The notes beneath the pieces are model-generated. The model saw only the letters and a program-made list of their open reading frames with translations, did not search any database and had not been told where the DNA came from. The translations under genes and the position numbers were made by a program. 64,000 bases of DNA from Sporolactobacillus shoreae (GTDB lineage: Bacteria; Bacillota; Bacilli; Bacillales; Sporolactobacillaceae): positions 62,001-126,000 of the forward strand of contig NZ_SRJD01000004.1 of the NCBI RefSeq assembly GCF_004684935.1, given 5' to 3'. Of this stretch, positions 9,569-18,741 are shown one piece after another; position 1 is the stretch's first letter; the number at the start of each line of letters is the position of its first letter.

Positions 9569-9703
9569 TTGACTATGAGGAAAAAAGTTAAGTGGTCGGA
9601 ACGTAATACCACATGGAAAACCTGGTTTATAGCCGGTTGGATTCAAGGAGTGCTGGTCTTGATTGTGGTTATTATACTTCTCATCTATTTTTTTAATAAA
9701 TGA
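9569..9703 (+). CDS. Small single-pass membrane protein (42-44 residues)
   Basis: Short frame directly behind the ABC-2 permease, too small for usual ORF cut-offs. From TTG 9569 it encodes 44 residues (42 from ATG 9575). AAGGAAGG lies 7 bases before the TTG. The N-terminal 15 residues are basic and Trp-rich (MRKKVKWSERNTTWKTW). One strongly hydrophobic helix follows (GVLVLIVVIILLIYFF), ending in NK and a stop. The layout predicts one membrane pass. Gene order and spacing suggest co-transcription with the transporter, perhaps as a small accessory subunit. I do not recognise a family. Confidence 0.55.
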   Translation: MTMRKKVKWSERNTTWKTWFIAGWIQGVLVLIVVIILLIYFFNK

Positions 9704-9898
9704 CGTCAAACGCTCTTCTCGTTCACTGGAACATAAGATCCAAGAAAAGAAGTTCGCGAGGGAGAGAAAAGGGCTAGTTGGAATGAACGGCGCTGCTCAG
9801 GAAGTGAACAACCTTATTCCAACCAACCGAGTCCATAACGTATAGGTTTTATTAAAATGAATATTGAGCTATTCAACGGGTATGATAGGCTGACTTTT

Positions 9899-9917
9899 TA
9901 TAATGTAAACGTTATCA
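9899..9917 (+). promoter_or_regulatory. Perfect cre (CcpA) box overlapping a -10 element
   Basis: ATGTAAACGTTATCA at 9903-9917 fits the consensus WTGNAANCGNWNNCA at every defined position. It overlaps TATAAT (9899-9904), so CcpA binding should repress the alpha-glucosidase gene about 100 bases downstream. Confidence 0.75.
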
Positions 9918-10013
9918 TAATAGGGATGATGACATTGCTTTTATAGAAATAGGACAGCAGAATCAATAAAAATATTTCTTGCTTCAGATCCTGAAAAAAT
10001 CGGAGGGATTTTC

Positions 10014-12401
10014 ATGTTTGGGAGTTTGAAAGGTCATCGAGAGCAGGATCACACGATAGTTATTGAATTTGAGCGGAAAAACGTCCTGATTGAAATCATT
10101 GAGCCGTCCATTGTGCATTTCTTCGCTCCAATCGCTACTGAGCGCCGCGCTTCAAAAGCAGTGGAAAATTTGACGGTTAACCCTGGTGTCTTTTCCGTTG
10201 ACTTACAGAACAGTCAGCTTGTTATAAAAACTGAAAAGCTCTTGATTCATGTCTTTGACGAATTTGTAGTAGATGTTTTTGATACCGCTGGTAATCGGTT
10301 ATGCGCGGACTATCGTGGCAGTGCACGGCCTTTTGTCAGAAGGGGATCCGGTGAAGGGCTGGAAGTGGCGGCTGAAGAAGGGCATAAGCTGGAGGCTGAA
10401 AAGCATCGGCTGAAGATCCAGGCCCTGAAGAAAATGGAAAAGGACATGTTTTTTTATGGCCTGGGTGACAAAACGGGCCACCTGAATAAGAGAGGCTATC
10501 ATTATAAAATGTGGAATACGGATGATCCAAGCCCTCATGTTGAAAGCTTCGAAGCGATGTATAAATCCATTCCTTTCTTCATTTCTCTGAAAGAGAAACA
10601 GGCTTTTGGTATCTTTTTCGATAACACCTACGAGTCCGTCTTTGATTTTGGAAAAGAAAACGATGACTATTATTCATTTGGCGCGGTGGACGGTAATCTT
10701 GATTATTATTTTATTTATGGTCCGTCGGTCAAAGAAGTGGTCGGCGGTTATACGCGCCTGACCGGAACAACGCCGCTTCCGCAATTATGGACGCTCGGTT
10801 ATCAGCAGTGCCGCTGGGCCTATACACCTGAGCAACGACTGCGTGAAATCGCCGATACGTTCAGAGAAAAAGAAATTCCATGTGATGTACTTTATCTGGA
10901 CATTGATTATATGGATGGCTATCGCGTCTTTACCTGGGACAGAAAAAAATTCCCGGATCCGGAGAAAACGCTGAAAGAGTTGAAGGATCAGGGCTACAAA
11001 GTGGTGACGATCATTGACCCGGGAGTGAAGAAAGACAAGGGGTATGCGATCTGCGATGAGGGGCTGAAAAATCGTTATTTTGCCGCGGACAAAGACGGTG
11101 TGCCCTACATCAATAAAGTGTGGCCCGGCGATTCGCTCTATCCTGATTTTTCAAATGAACGTGTCAGAAAATGGTGGGCCGGCAATCAAAAAATCATGAC
11201 GGACACGGGTGTAGCAGGAATTTGGAACGATATGAATGAGCCGGCGAGCTTCAACGGTCCGTTGCCCGATGACGTAACCTTTAATAACGATGGTGTTCTG
11301 ACGGACCATCGTGAGATTCACAATGTGTACGGACACTATATGTCCAAAGCGACCAATGAAGGGATTAAAAATGCGACAGGTCAGCGTCCGTTTGTCATTA
11401 CCCGTGCCTGCTATGCGGGAACCCAGAAATACGCCACCGTCTGGACGGGGGACAATCAGAGCCTTTGGGAGCATCTGAGAATGTCTCTGCCGATGCTGAT
11501 TAATCTCGGGCTGAGCGGCATCGCATTCTGTGGTACCGATGTTGGTGGTTTCGGTTTTGATTGCACCGCGGAGCTGTTGTCCCGCTGGGTTCAGGTCGGT
11601 GCATTCACACCACTGTTCCGCAATCATTCCAGTATTTTCACCAGAGATCAGGAACCATGGGCCTTTGATGAAGAAACAGAAGCCATTAATCGAAAATATA
11701 TCCAATTGAGGTATCGGCTCTTGCCCTATCTTTACGATATTCTGCACGATGAAGAAACGACGGGGCTGCCGATGATCCGCCCTCTTCTGATGCATTACCA
11801 GGATGACCCGAAGACTTATGAGATCAATGATGAATTCTTATGCGGAGAAAATATTCTCGTCGCTCCGGTTGTCGGTCAGGGGGAGAGGGCGCGGATGGTC
11901 TATCTTCCCGAAGGCAATCGTTGGGTCGATTTCTGGACCAAAGGGATAGTTGAAGGCGGGCAGTACATTGTCCGGGATGCGCCGCTTGATGTCTGCCCGA
12001 TTTATATAAAAGAAGGCAGTATTCTTCCCCTTTATCCGGTGCAAAATTTTGTTGGTGAAAAGCAGATCAAGCAGCTGACATTAGAGATTTATCCGCCTGA
12101 AAAAGGCAGGGAAAGCAACTATGTTCACTACCAGGATGACGGTTCGAGCTTTGACTATCGCTCGGGAGCTTATAATCTCTACCGTTTCTCCGCGCTAAGG
12201 AGCGAAGATGGAAGCATTCGCATCAGGTTGGAGAAAGAACACGCTGGTTATAAAATGGCGTATGAATCGTTTAAACTCGTGCTTCATCACATGAAACCGT
12301 CCCGGATCACAGCGAATGGGGAACTCGTCGCGTTCGAGGTATTTAAGAATCAGGCAACTTTTAAAATCGCTGATTTGGCCGATGTCCGAATTGAGATATG
12401 A
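10014..12401 (+). CDS. Alpha-glucosidase, glycoside hydrolase family 31
   Basis: Cytoplasmic GH31 enzyme of 795 residues that should release glucose from maltose- or isomaltose-type alpha-glucosides; no signal peptide is seen. An N-terminal beta-sandwich occupies about 1-250, then a TIM barrel in which GIWNDMNEPASF carries the catalytic nucleophile (Asp near residue 406), and C-terminal beta domains follow. CGGAGGG precedes the ATG. The gene stands alone behind a cre box, so catabolite repression is likely. Alpha-xylosidase is an alternative GH31 activity, but the close fit to Bacillus-type alpha-glucosidases favours the call. Confidence 0.9.
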   Translation: MFGSLKGHREQDHTIVIEFERKNVLIEIIEPSIVHFFAPIATERRASKAVENLTVNPGVFSVDLQNSQLVIKTEKLLIHVFDEFVVDVFDTAGNRLCADYRGSARPFVRRGSGEGLEVAAEEGHKLEAEKHRLKIQALKKMEKDMFFYGLGDKTGHLNKRGYHYKMWNTDDPSPHVESFEAMYKSIPFFISLKEKQAFGIFFDNTYESVFDFGKENDDYYSFGAVDGNLDYYFIYGPSVKEVVGGYTRLTGTTPLPQLWTLGYQQCRWAYTPEQRLREIADTFREKEIPCDVLYLDIDYMDGYRVFTWDRKKFPDPEKTLKELKDQGYKVVTIIDPGVKKDKGYAICDEGLKNRYFAADKDGVPYINKVWPGDSLYPDFSNERVRKWWAGNQKIMTDTGVAGIWNDMNEPASFNGPLPDDVTFNNDGVLTDHREIHNVYGHYMSKATNEGIKNATGQRPFVITRACYAGTQKYATVWTGDNQSLWEHLRMSLPMLINLGLSGIAFCGTDVGGFGFDCTAELLSRWVQVGAFTPLFRNHSSIFTRDQEPWAFDEETEAINRKYIQLRYRLLPYLYDILHDEETTGLPMIRPLLMHYQDDPKTYEINDEFLCGENILVAPVVGQGERARMVYLPEGNRWVDFWTKGIVEGGQYIVRDAPLDVCPIYIKEGSILPLYPVQNFVGEKQIKQLTLEIYPPEKGRESNYVHYQDDGSSFDYRSGAYNLYRFSALRSEDGSIRIRLEKEHAGYKMAYESFKLVLHHMKPSRITANGELVAFEVFKNQATFKIADLADVRIEI

Positions 12402-12414
12402 GTTTGAACCGATA

Positions 12415-12457
12415 AAAAATCCCGCAGACACTATTCATCGTCTGCGGGATTTTTATT
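12415..12457. terminator. Bidirectional terminator between alpha-glucosidase and pflA
   Basis: AAAAATCCCGCAGAC and GTCTGCGGGATTTTT are 15-bp complementary arms with a 10-base loop. A- and T-rich flanks serve both converging genes. Confidence 0.9.
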
Positions 12458-12465
12458 TAATTGAC

Positions 12466-13227
12466 CTATTCAGGCAATAATACGAGTCCGTCTCTTAAGC
12501 TTTGACTGATCAGACGCCAGGCTCGCATGACATCGCTTTGTGATGGAGGCTCAATGTTTTCCAACGTGTAATCCAGCCCCATCTCTTTCCACTTATAAAC
12601 CCCCATGTTGTGATAGGGCAGAATTTCCACACGTTCGACATTGTCCAGCGTGCCGATGAACGCGCCAAGCCGGGTCAAATCGTTCTCGGAGTCTGTGACG
12701 CCGGGGACGAGCACATGGCGGATCCAGACCGGAATATGTTTGTCTGAAAGGAGCCGGGCGAATGCCAGAATATTTGTGTTTGGCAGACCGGTCAGCCACT
12801 TGTGCTTCTCTGAATCGATCTCTTTCAGGTCCAGCAGGACAAGGTCCGTATATTGAGCCAGCTCGTCGAATGCCTGATGAAAATGCGGTGAATCGACATA
12901 GCAGCCTCCGGACGTATCAATCGCCGTGTGCACTCCGATTTGTTTACATGCTTTGAATAGCTCGGTCAGAAAAGGCATCTGCAGCAAGGGTTCTCCACCG
13001 CTGACGGTGATGCCTCCGCCCGAAGACTCGATGAATGGCAGGTAATCCTTCATTTCACCGACGATTTGTTCCGCACTCATTTCCTTGCCGATTCCGATTG
13101 CCCGGGTGTCGACGTTATGGCAGTACCTGCAGCGCAGCGGGCAGCCCTGGACAAACACAACGAACCGGATACCGGGTCCGTCAACCGTGCCGAACGATTC
13201 GACTGAATGAATATTTCCGAGAACCAT
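12466..13227 (-). CDS. pflA: Pyruvate formate-lyase activating enzyme
   Basis: Radical SAM activase of 253 residues that installs the glycyl radical on PflB. Cys29, Cys33 and Cys36 (GCPLRCRYCHN) form the CX3CX2C cluster motif; GGGITVSGGEP follows. I start at ATG 13227, because AAAGGAGG sits 8 bases before it; a TTG 21 bases upstream would place that ribosome site inside the gene. It lies 43 bases downstream of pflB on the same strand, so the two form an operon for anaerobic pyruvate cleavage. It converges with the alpha-glucosidase on a shared terminator. Confidence 0.95.
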   Translation of the reverse strand: MVLGNIHSVESFGTVDGPGIRFVVFVQGCPLRCRYCHNVDTRAIGIGKEMSAEQIVGEMKDYLPFIESSGGGITVSGGEPLLQMPFLTELFKACKQIGVHTAIDTSGGCYVDSPHFHQAFDELAQYTDLVLLDLKEIDSEKHKWLTGLPNTNILAFARLLSDKHIPVWIRHVLVPGVTDSENDLTRLGAFIGTLDNVERVEILPYHNMGVYKWKEMGLDYTLENIEPPSQSDVMRAWRLISQSLRDGLVLLPE

Positions 13228-13270
13228 TGGACCGGCCTCCTTTCCCAAACCTCAATTCAATACACTTTTC

Positions 13271-15526
13271 TCAGATTGCTTTATGGAATGTCCGGTGGAT
13301 GACTTCCAATTGCTGCTCCCGGGTCAATTTAATAAAGTTAACGGCATAACCGGATACCCGGATCGTCAGCTGCGGATATTTTTCAGGGTGATCCATAGCG
13401 TCAATCAGTGTCTCACGGTTAAAGACGTTAATGTTAATATGATGACCCCCTTTGTAGGAATAGCCGTCCAGGAGTGCGATCAGGTTGGCAGCTCTCGTTT
13501 CTTCCTGTTTTCCCAAAGCTTGCGGAATGATGGAGAATGTATTTGAAATGCCGTCCAGAGAATCATGATAAGGCAGTTTGGCAACCGATGTGAGTGAGGC
13601 AAGCGCACCCTTGGTATCCCTGCCGTGCATCGGATTGGCGCCTGGAGCAAAGGCTTCTCCTTTAAGCCGTCCGTCAGGTGTGCTGCCCGTTTTCTTGCCG
13701 TAGACCACGTTTGAAGTAATGGTCAGGATGGACAGGGTTGGCACAGACTCACGATACGTACCGACTTTTCTCAATTTGGTCATGAAACGTTCGACCAGAT
13801 CGACGGCGATGCTGTCCACACGGTCATCATTGTTGCCATATTTCGGGAAGTCCCCTTCCGTTTCAAAACCCGTCGCAAGACCATTTTCATCACGAATGAC
13901 GCGAACTTTCCCATATTTGATCGCGCTTAGGGAATCGGCCGCCACGCTAAGCCCAGCGATTCCAGTTGCCATGGTACGCAGAATGTGTGTATCATGGAGT
14001 GCCATTTCAATACGCTCGTAGCTGTATTTATCATGCATGTAATGGATGACATTCAGTGTATTAATGTAAAGGTCGGCCAGCCAATCCATCATTCGGTCAA
14101 ATTTCTGCATCACATCATCGTAATCAAGCACATCTCCGGTCACCGCGGCATAAGGAGGGGCAACCTGGACATTTTTGACTTCATCTACTCCGCCGTTGAT
14201 AGCGTACAGCAATGTTTTGGCCAGATTGGCACGGGCGCCAAAGAACTGCATCTGTTTGCCGATTCTCATAGCGGAGACACAGCAGGCGATGCCATAATCG
14301 TCACCGTATTCGACGCGCATCAGATCGTCATTCTCATACTGAATGGCGCTCGTCCGTATCGATATTTTCGCACAGTACTTCTTGAACGTATCAGGCAGCC
14401 GCTTGGACCAGAGAACAGTCAGGTTCGGTTCAGGTGCCGGACCGAGGTTTTCCAGTGTGTGCAGAAACCGGAACGAGTTCCTCGTAACAAGAGAGCGTCC
14501 ATCAACAGACATGCCGCCGATGGATTCGGTGACCCAGGTCGGGTCTCCGCTGAACAGTTCATTGTAGTCCGGAGTGCGCGCAAACTTGACAAGACGCAGC
14601 TTCATGACAAAATGGTCGACGATTTCCTGGACTTCTTCTTCAGTCAGTACATGGTTGGCCAGATCTCTTTCGATATAGATATCAAGGAAAGTCGACGTGC
14701 GTCCGAGGCTCATTGCCGCACCGTTCTGTTCTTTGACCGAAGCGAGATAGCCAAAATACAGCCATTGGAACGCTTCCCGGGTGTTTACGGCTGGTTTTGA
14801 AAGATCGAAGCCGTAGCTTGCAGCCATTGCTTTGAGTTCCTGAAGCGCGCGGATCTGCTCCGTCAATTCTTCTCTCAAACGGATTGTTTCCTCATTCATT
14901 TTATTACCTGTATTTTGTTTATCAATTTTTTTCTGCTTAATGAGAAAATCAACGCCGTAAAGTGCGACACGCCGATAATCGCCGATAATCCGTCCCCGGC
15001 CATATGCATCGGGAAGACCTGTGATAATTCCGACATGGCGGGCAAGTTTCATTTCATCTGTGTAGGCATCAAACACGCCTTGGTTATGGGTTTTTCTGTA
15101 ATCCGTAAAAATTTTGTTGATTTCGTCACTCATTTTGTAGCCATATGATTCACACGCCTGTTTTGCCATACGGATGCCGCCAAACGGCATCAAAGACCGC
15201 TTAAAAGGCTTGTCGGTCTGAACGCCGACAACTTTTTCAATATCTTTATTCAGATAACCCGGCTGGTGAGAAATAATGGATGAAACGATTTCGGTGTCCA
15301 TGTCCAGTACGCCACCGTTTTCCCTTTCCTTTTGAGACAGATCCATCACCTGATCCCAGAGAAGCCGGGTTGCTTGTGTCGCACCGGCCAGGAATGATTC
15401 GTCACCGGAATAAGAGGTCACGTTTTTCATGATAAAATCACGGACGTCAATTTCCTTCTGCCATTTTCCATCAACAAATCCATTCCAAGCAGACCTGTTT
15501 CTGTTTTCTTCTGCAATACCTTCCAT
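13271..15526 (-). CDS. pflB: Formate C-acetyltransferase (pyruvate formate-lyase)
   Basis: Glycyl radical enzyme of 751 residues that converts pyruvate and CoA to acetyl-CoA and formate under anoxia. The catalytic pair Cys415-Cys416 is in [11 protein letters not shown], and the radical glycine, residue 726, is in [10 protein letters not shown] near the C-terminus. Length and both motifs are intact. GAGGAGATG precedes the ATG. pflA follows on the same strand. A possible cre-like box lies about 145 bases upstream. Its presence, and absence from B. subtilis, points to mixed-acid type fermentation. Confidence 0.97.
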   Translation of the reverse strand: MEGIAEENRNRSAWNGFVDGKWQKEIDVRDFIMKNVTSYSGDESFLAGATQATRLLWDQVMDLSQKERENGGVLDMDTEIVSSIISHQPGYLNKDIEKVVGVQTDKPFKRSLMPFGGIRMAKQACESYGYKMSDEINKIFTDYRKTHNQGVFDAYTDEMKLARHVGIITGLPDAYGRGRIIGDYRRVALYGVDFLIKQKKIDKQNTGNKMNEETIRLREELTEQIRALQELKAMAASYGFDLSKPAVNTREAFQWLYFGYLASVKEQNGAAMSLGRTSTFLDIYIERDLANHVLTEEEVQEIVDHFVMKLRLVKFARTPDYNELFSGDPTWVTESIGGMSVDGRSLVTRNSFRFLHTLENLGPAPEPNLTVLWSKRLPDTFKKYCAKISIRTSAIQYENDDLMRVEYGDDYGIACCVSAMRIGKQMQFFGARANLAKTLLYAINGGVDEVKNVQVAPPYAAVTGDVLDYDDVMQKFDRMMDWLADLYINTLNVIHYMHDKYSYERIEMALHDTHILRTMATGIAGLSVAADSLSAIKYGKVRVIRDENGLATGFETEGDFPKYGNNDDRVDSIAVDLVERFMTKLRKVGTYRESVPTLSILTITSNVVYGKKTGSTPDGRLKGEAFAPGANPMHGRDTKGALASLTSVAKLPYHDSLDGISNTFSIIPQALGKQEETRAANLIALLDGYSYKGGHHININVFNRETLIDAMDHPEKYPQLTIRVSGYAVNFIKLTREQQLEVIHRTFHKAI

Positions 15527-15669
15527 GGTTCTTCATCTCCTCGTAAGATGGTCGAAGATTGAACTGATTCTCGAACACACTATAATTATAAAGGAAGAAA
15601 TGAAATCGCTTACCTGGAGGATGTGTCTATTCTGTTAATAATTTGGAACAAGTATTGCATGGATTGCCA

Positions 15670-15684
15670 ATGAAAGCGCATAAT
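15670..15684. promoter_or_regulatory. Possible cre-like box upstream of pflB
   Basis: ATGAAAGCGCATAAT matches the cre consensus at all but its last two bases. It lies 144 bp before the pflB start and 60 bp before the divergent zinc-ribbon gene. Confidence 0.3.
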
Positions 15685-15742
15685 TAAAATTTTTGATAAA
15701 ATAAGATCAGTTGATAAATTTTGACGGAGAGGAAGCGGTTTG

Positions 15743-16057
15743 ATGAATTGTCCTGTGTGTGACGATGTGAGAATGAAGGAAGTCGAGAGAGAAGGAGTCA
15801 TGATAGACGTTTGCCCGAATTGCAAAGGAATTTGGCTTGACCGGGGAGAACTGGAAAAACTTTCCCAAGGGGGCAGTGAAGCACGAAGGACCATTAATGA
15901 CTGGCATGAACATCATGACGATGATGAGAGAGAACATGAACGCGAGTATGACAGGCGTCACGGCGATGACCGGTACGACGGACATGACAAGTATAATGGA
16001 CATCACGGAAAGAAGAAAAAATCAGTGATGGATCTGTTTGGTGATTTGTTCGACTGA
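15743..16057 (+). CDS. Zinc-ribbon (TFIIB-type) protein with His/Asp-rich tail
   Basis: Small protein of 104 residues from the ATG. Residues 1-45 hold two CXXC pairs (CPVC and CPNC, with WLDRGELEKL after the second), the zf-TFIIB fold found in many short bacterial proteins. Residues 55-95 are extremely rich in His, Asp, Glu, Arg and Tyr, and the end is DLFGDLFD. GGAGAGGAAG precedes the start; an in-frame TTG lies one codon upstream. The His/Asp-rich tail could bind metal. It is divergent from pflB. Function is unknown. Confidence 0.75.
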   Translation: MNCPVCDDVRMKEVEREGVMIDVCPNCKGIWLDRGELEKLSQGGSEARRTINDWHEHHDDDEREHEREYDRRHGDDRYDGHDKYNGHHGKKKKSVMDLFGDLFD

Positions 16058-16074
16058 GTGCCGAACGGGCAGGG

Positions 16075-16117
16075 GAAGAGCGATATCGGGGATTTTCTTA
16101 AGACCCTATATCTCTTC
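16075..16117 (+). terminator. Terminator-like hairpin after the zinc-ribbon gene
   Basis: GAAGAGCGATATCGGG pairs imperfectly with CCCTATATCTCTTC around a 13-base loop. There is no run of T, so termination is uncertain. Confidence 0.4.
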
Positions 16118-16147
16118 GGTCACAGATGCTTTAATCCTTTAAATTTA

Positions 16148-16330
16148 GGCTTTGTTAAACTTTTCTGCTGTTTTCGCTCCAGACGCTCGCTTTCCGCGGG
16201 CGATCCGTGAGCCTCCTAGCTCGTTGCCCTCGCTGTGGGGTCTCACTTGGCTCGCTGATCCCGCAGGAGTCTCGCGCCTTCCGCTCCAATCAACGGAGAG
16301 GCAAAAACAACATTGAATTTAAACATAGCC
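16148..16330 (+). mobile_element. Family A MITE-like element, full-length copy 1
   Basis: A 183-bp non-coding element. It starts GGCTTTGTTAAAC and ends GTTTAAACATAGCC; the two ends are imperfect terminal inverted repeats of about 35 bp. The interior is GC-rich and itself nearly palindromic (CTTTCCGCGGGCG opposite CCCGCAGGAGTC). The 8-bp direct repeat TAAATTTA flanks it exactly (16140-16147 and 16331-16338). A 95-codon frame crossing it is incidental. Confidence 0.8.
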
Positions 16331-16496
16331 TAAATTTAAAGTGCAAAAAAGAAATCGGGTGGCCCGGTTTCTTTTCATTTCCTGGACAGTTCGTACGGTG
16401 TCAAAGGTGGTATGCAGGTATGGATATAACGGATTTTTGGCGAGAGCATGGCATCGCTGCCCGACAAATGGCAATAATCCGGAAGGGATTCTGAAT

Positions 16497-17321
16497 TTAT
16501 ATCACCCCAAACTTTTCCAACCCTCTGACAATACCATCCTGATCATTGGAACGGGTGACAAAATTGGCGGATGCTCTGATCGCTTCTGGTGCGTTTCCCA
16601 TGGCGATGCCCACTCCGGCGAAACGAAGCATTTCAAGATCATTGAAGTTGTCCCCGAATGCGGCGGTCTCTTCACGCCCTATTTGAAAATCATTGATCAA
16701 TAGTTCCAGCGCGGCCGCTTTATTAGCTCTCCGATCGGTAATTTCCAGATAGGTGGGCTTGGACTTGTAGATCGACGCGGCTGTATCGTTCTTTCCTAAA
16801 AAATTTTCCAGTTCGTCAATAATCGACGGGGAACCCATGCAAAGGATCTTGTTGATGGGTGGCAAGTCTTTTCCAGAGGAATCAAAATGGAAAGCTTGTG
16901 CGGGCGTGCCGGTAATCATTTTTTCCTGGACGACCCATTCGTTTTCTGAATCGGGAACCAGCCATTCATTCAGGCTATAGGCCGAAAAGCAGACTGAAGG
17001 GAACCGTTTACAAATTATTTGATAAATATCCCGCACAAGCTCTGGATCTAAATGAATGTTGCGTATCGGCCGATCCGGATTTTCAATATCGGGATTCCGG
17101 AAAACAAGCGCGCCTCCGTAACTGACAATCGGAGCATGAATATCAAGCTCCTTCTGAAGAGACATGATCGCGCCGGGCATCCGGGCTGAAACCAGGATAA
17201 AAGGAATCTGCTTTTCTGAACACTTACGCACCGCGTTCCGTGTTCCGGGACTGATCTGGTGGTTTGAGTTGAGCAGTGTTCCGTCAATGTCACTGAAAAT
17301 CATTTTTATTGTCATCTTCAT
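16497..17321 (-). CDS. Cof-type HAD phosphatase
   Basis: Cytoplasmic HAD-superfamily hydrolase of 274 residues (type IIB, Cof/YidA group), which dephosphorylates sugar phosphates or related metabolites. Motif I is FSDIDGTLLNS near the N-terminus, with the nucleophile Asp at about 10-11. Motif IV is FGDNFNDLEML, followed by GVGIAMGNAPEAI near the C-terminus. The start is uncertain by two codons (ATG 17321 or 17315). It lies 30 bases downstream of the DeoR regulator on the same strand, suggesting a two-gene operon, but the substrate is unknown. Confidence 0.85.
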   Translation of the reverse strand: MKMTIKMIFSDIDGTLLNSNHQISPGTRNAVRKCSEKQIPFILVSARMPGAIMSLQKELDIHAPIVSYGGALVFRNPDIENPDRPIRNIHLDPELVRDIYQIICKRFPSVCFSAYSLNEWLVPDSENEWVVQEKMITGTPAQAFHFDSSGKDLPPINKILCMGSPSIIDELENFLGKNDTAASIYKSKPTYLEITDRRANKAAALELLINDFQIGREETAAFGDNFNDLEMLRFAGVGIAMGNAPEAIRASANFVTRSNDQDGIVRGLEKFGVI

Positions 17322-17351
17322 CGATCCCTTCTTTAATTGGCTACTTCCAAA

Positions 17352-18116
17352 TCATTTGGCAATCAGAATTTTCGTTCCTCTACTTGCGGCCAGAGCATTG
17401 AACTCCGCCGGAAGTTCTCCATCAGAAATAATCACGTCAGCATCATCCCATTCAAGGGCCCTGTACCTGCTTTTTTTTGAAAACTTCAAGTGATCGGCCA
17501 GGACGATCGTCAGATCAGAGCTGGCGGAAGCCGTGCGGTTCATAAAGGCGTCGTCTTTGTCATCATAATAGAAGCCGTCAGCAGTAATTCCTGCTGCACC
17601 GAGAAATGCGGCATCGAAACGGATTGCCCCAATCTGTCTGACACTTTCGGCATCAAAAAAATATCGATTCGAGGCATTGAGAATGCCACCAAACAGAAAA
17701 ACATCAATGTCCGCATGCTCTGCAAGCACTTCAGCCGTATCCAGTGAATGGGTATACACGGTCATCTCCCGATCCATTTGCTTGGCCATACAGGAAATCG
17801 TTGTCGATGCATTTAGAAAATAATGCCCCTCGGGGTGCAAAAATTCCAACGCTTTTGCCCCGATCATCATTTTTTCTTCGGAGTATTTCTGCAATCGTTC
17901 TCTGTAAGCAAGAATTGTGTTCTGAAAATCCGGAAGTGCAATGCCTCCATGTGTCCGTGTGGCAGCGCCTTTTTCAACTAATTTGACGATATCCCTTCTC
18001 GCGGTGTCGCGGGATATGTGATACAGTGTGCAGATTTCGCTGACGGTCATCGTCTGTGTTGCTTTCAAATGTTCGAGAATCAGCACAAGTCGCTCTTCCT
18101 GAAAAATAATAATCAC
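17352..18116 (-). CDS. DeoR/GlpR family transcriptional regulator
   Basis: Sugar-phosphate-responsive repressor of about 254 residues. The N-terminal helix-turn-helix includes TVSEICTLYHISRDTARRDI at about 24-43, and the C-terminal DeoR effector domain follows. The start is odd: the only conventional start codon in frame upstream of the conserved QEER is a GTG at 18116 that overlaps the ribosome site AGGAGG (18116-18121) itself; codons 2-4 are all ATT, of which those at 18110 and 18107 have normal spacing. The upstream region carries two copies of TAATTATAAG, probable operators. It forms an operon with the HAD phosphatase. Confidence 0.85.
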   Translation of the reverse strand: MIIIFQEERLVLILEHLKATQTMTVSEICTLYHISRDTARRDIVKLVEKGAATRTHGGIALPDFQNTILAYRERLQKYSEEKMMIGAKALEFLHPEGHYFLNASTTISCMAKQMDREMTVYTHSLDTAEVLAEHADIDVFLFGGILNASNRYFFDAESVRQIGAIRFDAAFLGAAGITADGFYYDDKDDAFMNRTASASSDLTIVLADHLKFSKKSRYRALEWDDADVIISDGELPAEFNALAASRGTKILIAK

Positions 18117-18129
18117 CTCCTAATATAAG

Positions 18130-18171
18130 TAATTATAAGCATTTATTTTGTAAAATACAATTAATTATAAG
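18130..18171. promoter_or_regulatory. Two TAATTATAAG direct repeats, candidate DeoR operators
   Basis: Identical 10-mers at 18130-18139 and 18162-18171 are 32 bp apart, about three helical turns, starting 14 bp upstream of the deoR-type gene. Inferred to be its autoregulatory sites. Confidence 0.5.
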
Positions 18172-18268
18172 TATTATAATGACTTTGAATAATTTTTTAT
18201 AAGTTAAAAAGTGAAGGATAATGAACACGGAGATTCAAAAAAATAATTATTGCATGGGCATCATAAAA

Positions 18269-18297
18269 TTGACAGATCAGAAAATAACGGCTACAAT
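18269..18297 (+). promoter_or_regulatory. Strong sigma-A type promoter far upstream of the csp gene
   Basis: TTGACA (18269-18274) and TACAAT (18292-18297) have an exact 17-bp spacer. It lies about 445 bases before the cold-shock gene, so it would give a long leader or drive a small transcript containing the 24-codon frame at 18395. Confidence 0.55.
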
Positions 18298-18394
18298 AAA
18301 GTAGACCTAATGTGAATGATTAGATTATCCTGTAGTTTTTTCCTGCAAGTGAATAAGTTGCTTTGTTCGTGTATAGAATGAATTGAGGGATGGT

Positions 18395-18469
18395 ATGAAA
18401 AATCAGGGTGTTTTTGCGCTGAATCATACTGGCTCGGTCAGAGGAACCGTAAGGATGGAAGAGAGGTAG
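18395..18469 (+). CDS. Possible 24-residue peptide in a leader transcript
   Basis: ATG 18395 is preceded by GAGGG at 5-base spacing and opens a 24-codon frame, MKNQGVFALNHTGSVRGTVR then MEER and a stop. It lies about 90 bases after the TTGACA/TACAAT promoter. No other coding evidence exists and the frame could be chance; a leader peptide is the alternative. Confidence 0.22.
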   Translation: MKNQGVFALNHTGSVRGTVRMEER

Positions 18470-18741
18470 GGCTTTCATTGTTTCGGCGCCGGAAAGCGTT
18501 TTGAGGTTTTATTTATATTAGGCCAAATTTTATGTATATCGTGTGATAAAGTGTGACATTTATAATTCTCATGTTATAAAGAGTTATCAATGTGCAGTTC
18601 CTTTATTGATACTTTTTATAATATGTGAATTTTTTATTTACAGGAGCGAAAATCCGGCTTATTGTGCGGGTTGCAGTGATAGGCAGAACGGTCGCTTTCG
18701 GATAAAACATGCGCATATAACAATTTTTAGGAGTGATTTTT

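Noticed and set aside
9663-9845. 60-codon frame beyond the small membrane protein
   Set aside because: Starts inside the better-supported 42-residue frame, has no ribosome site and no recognisable content.
11151-11795. 214-codon minus-strand frame
   Set aside because: Antisense to the catalytic half of the alpha-glucosidase; no family resemblance.
13985-14800. 271-codon plus-strand frame
   Set aside because: Fully antisense to pflB, whose motifs and length are unambiguous; a codon-bias shadow.
16207-16494. 95-codon frame over repeat copy 1, and similar frames at 33124-33462, 33474-33659 and 48973-49158
   Set aside because: They translate the repeat elements themselves in several frames; no ribosome sites.
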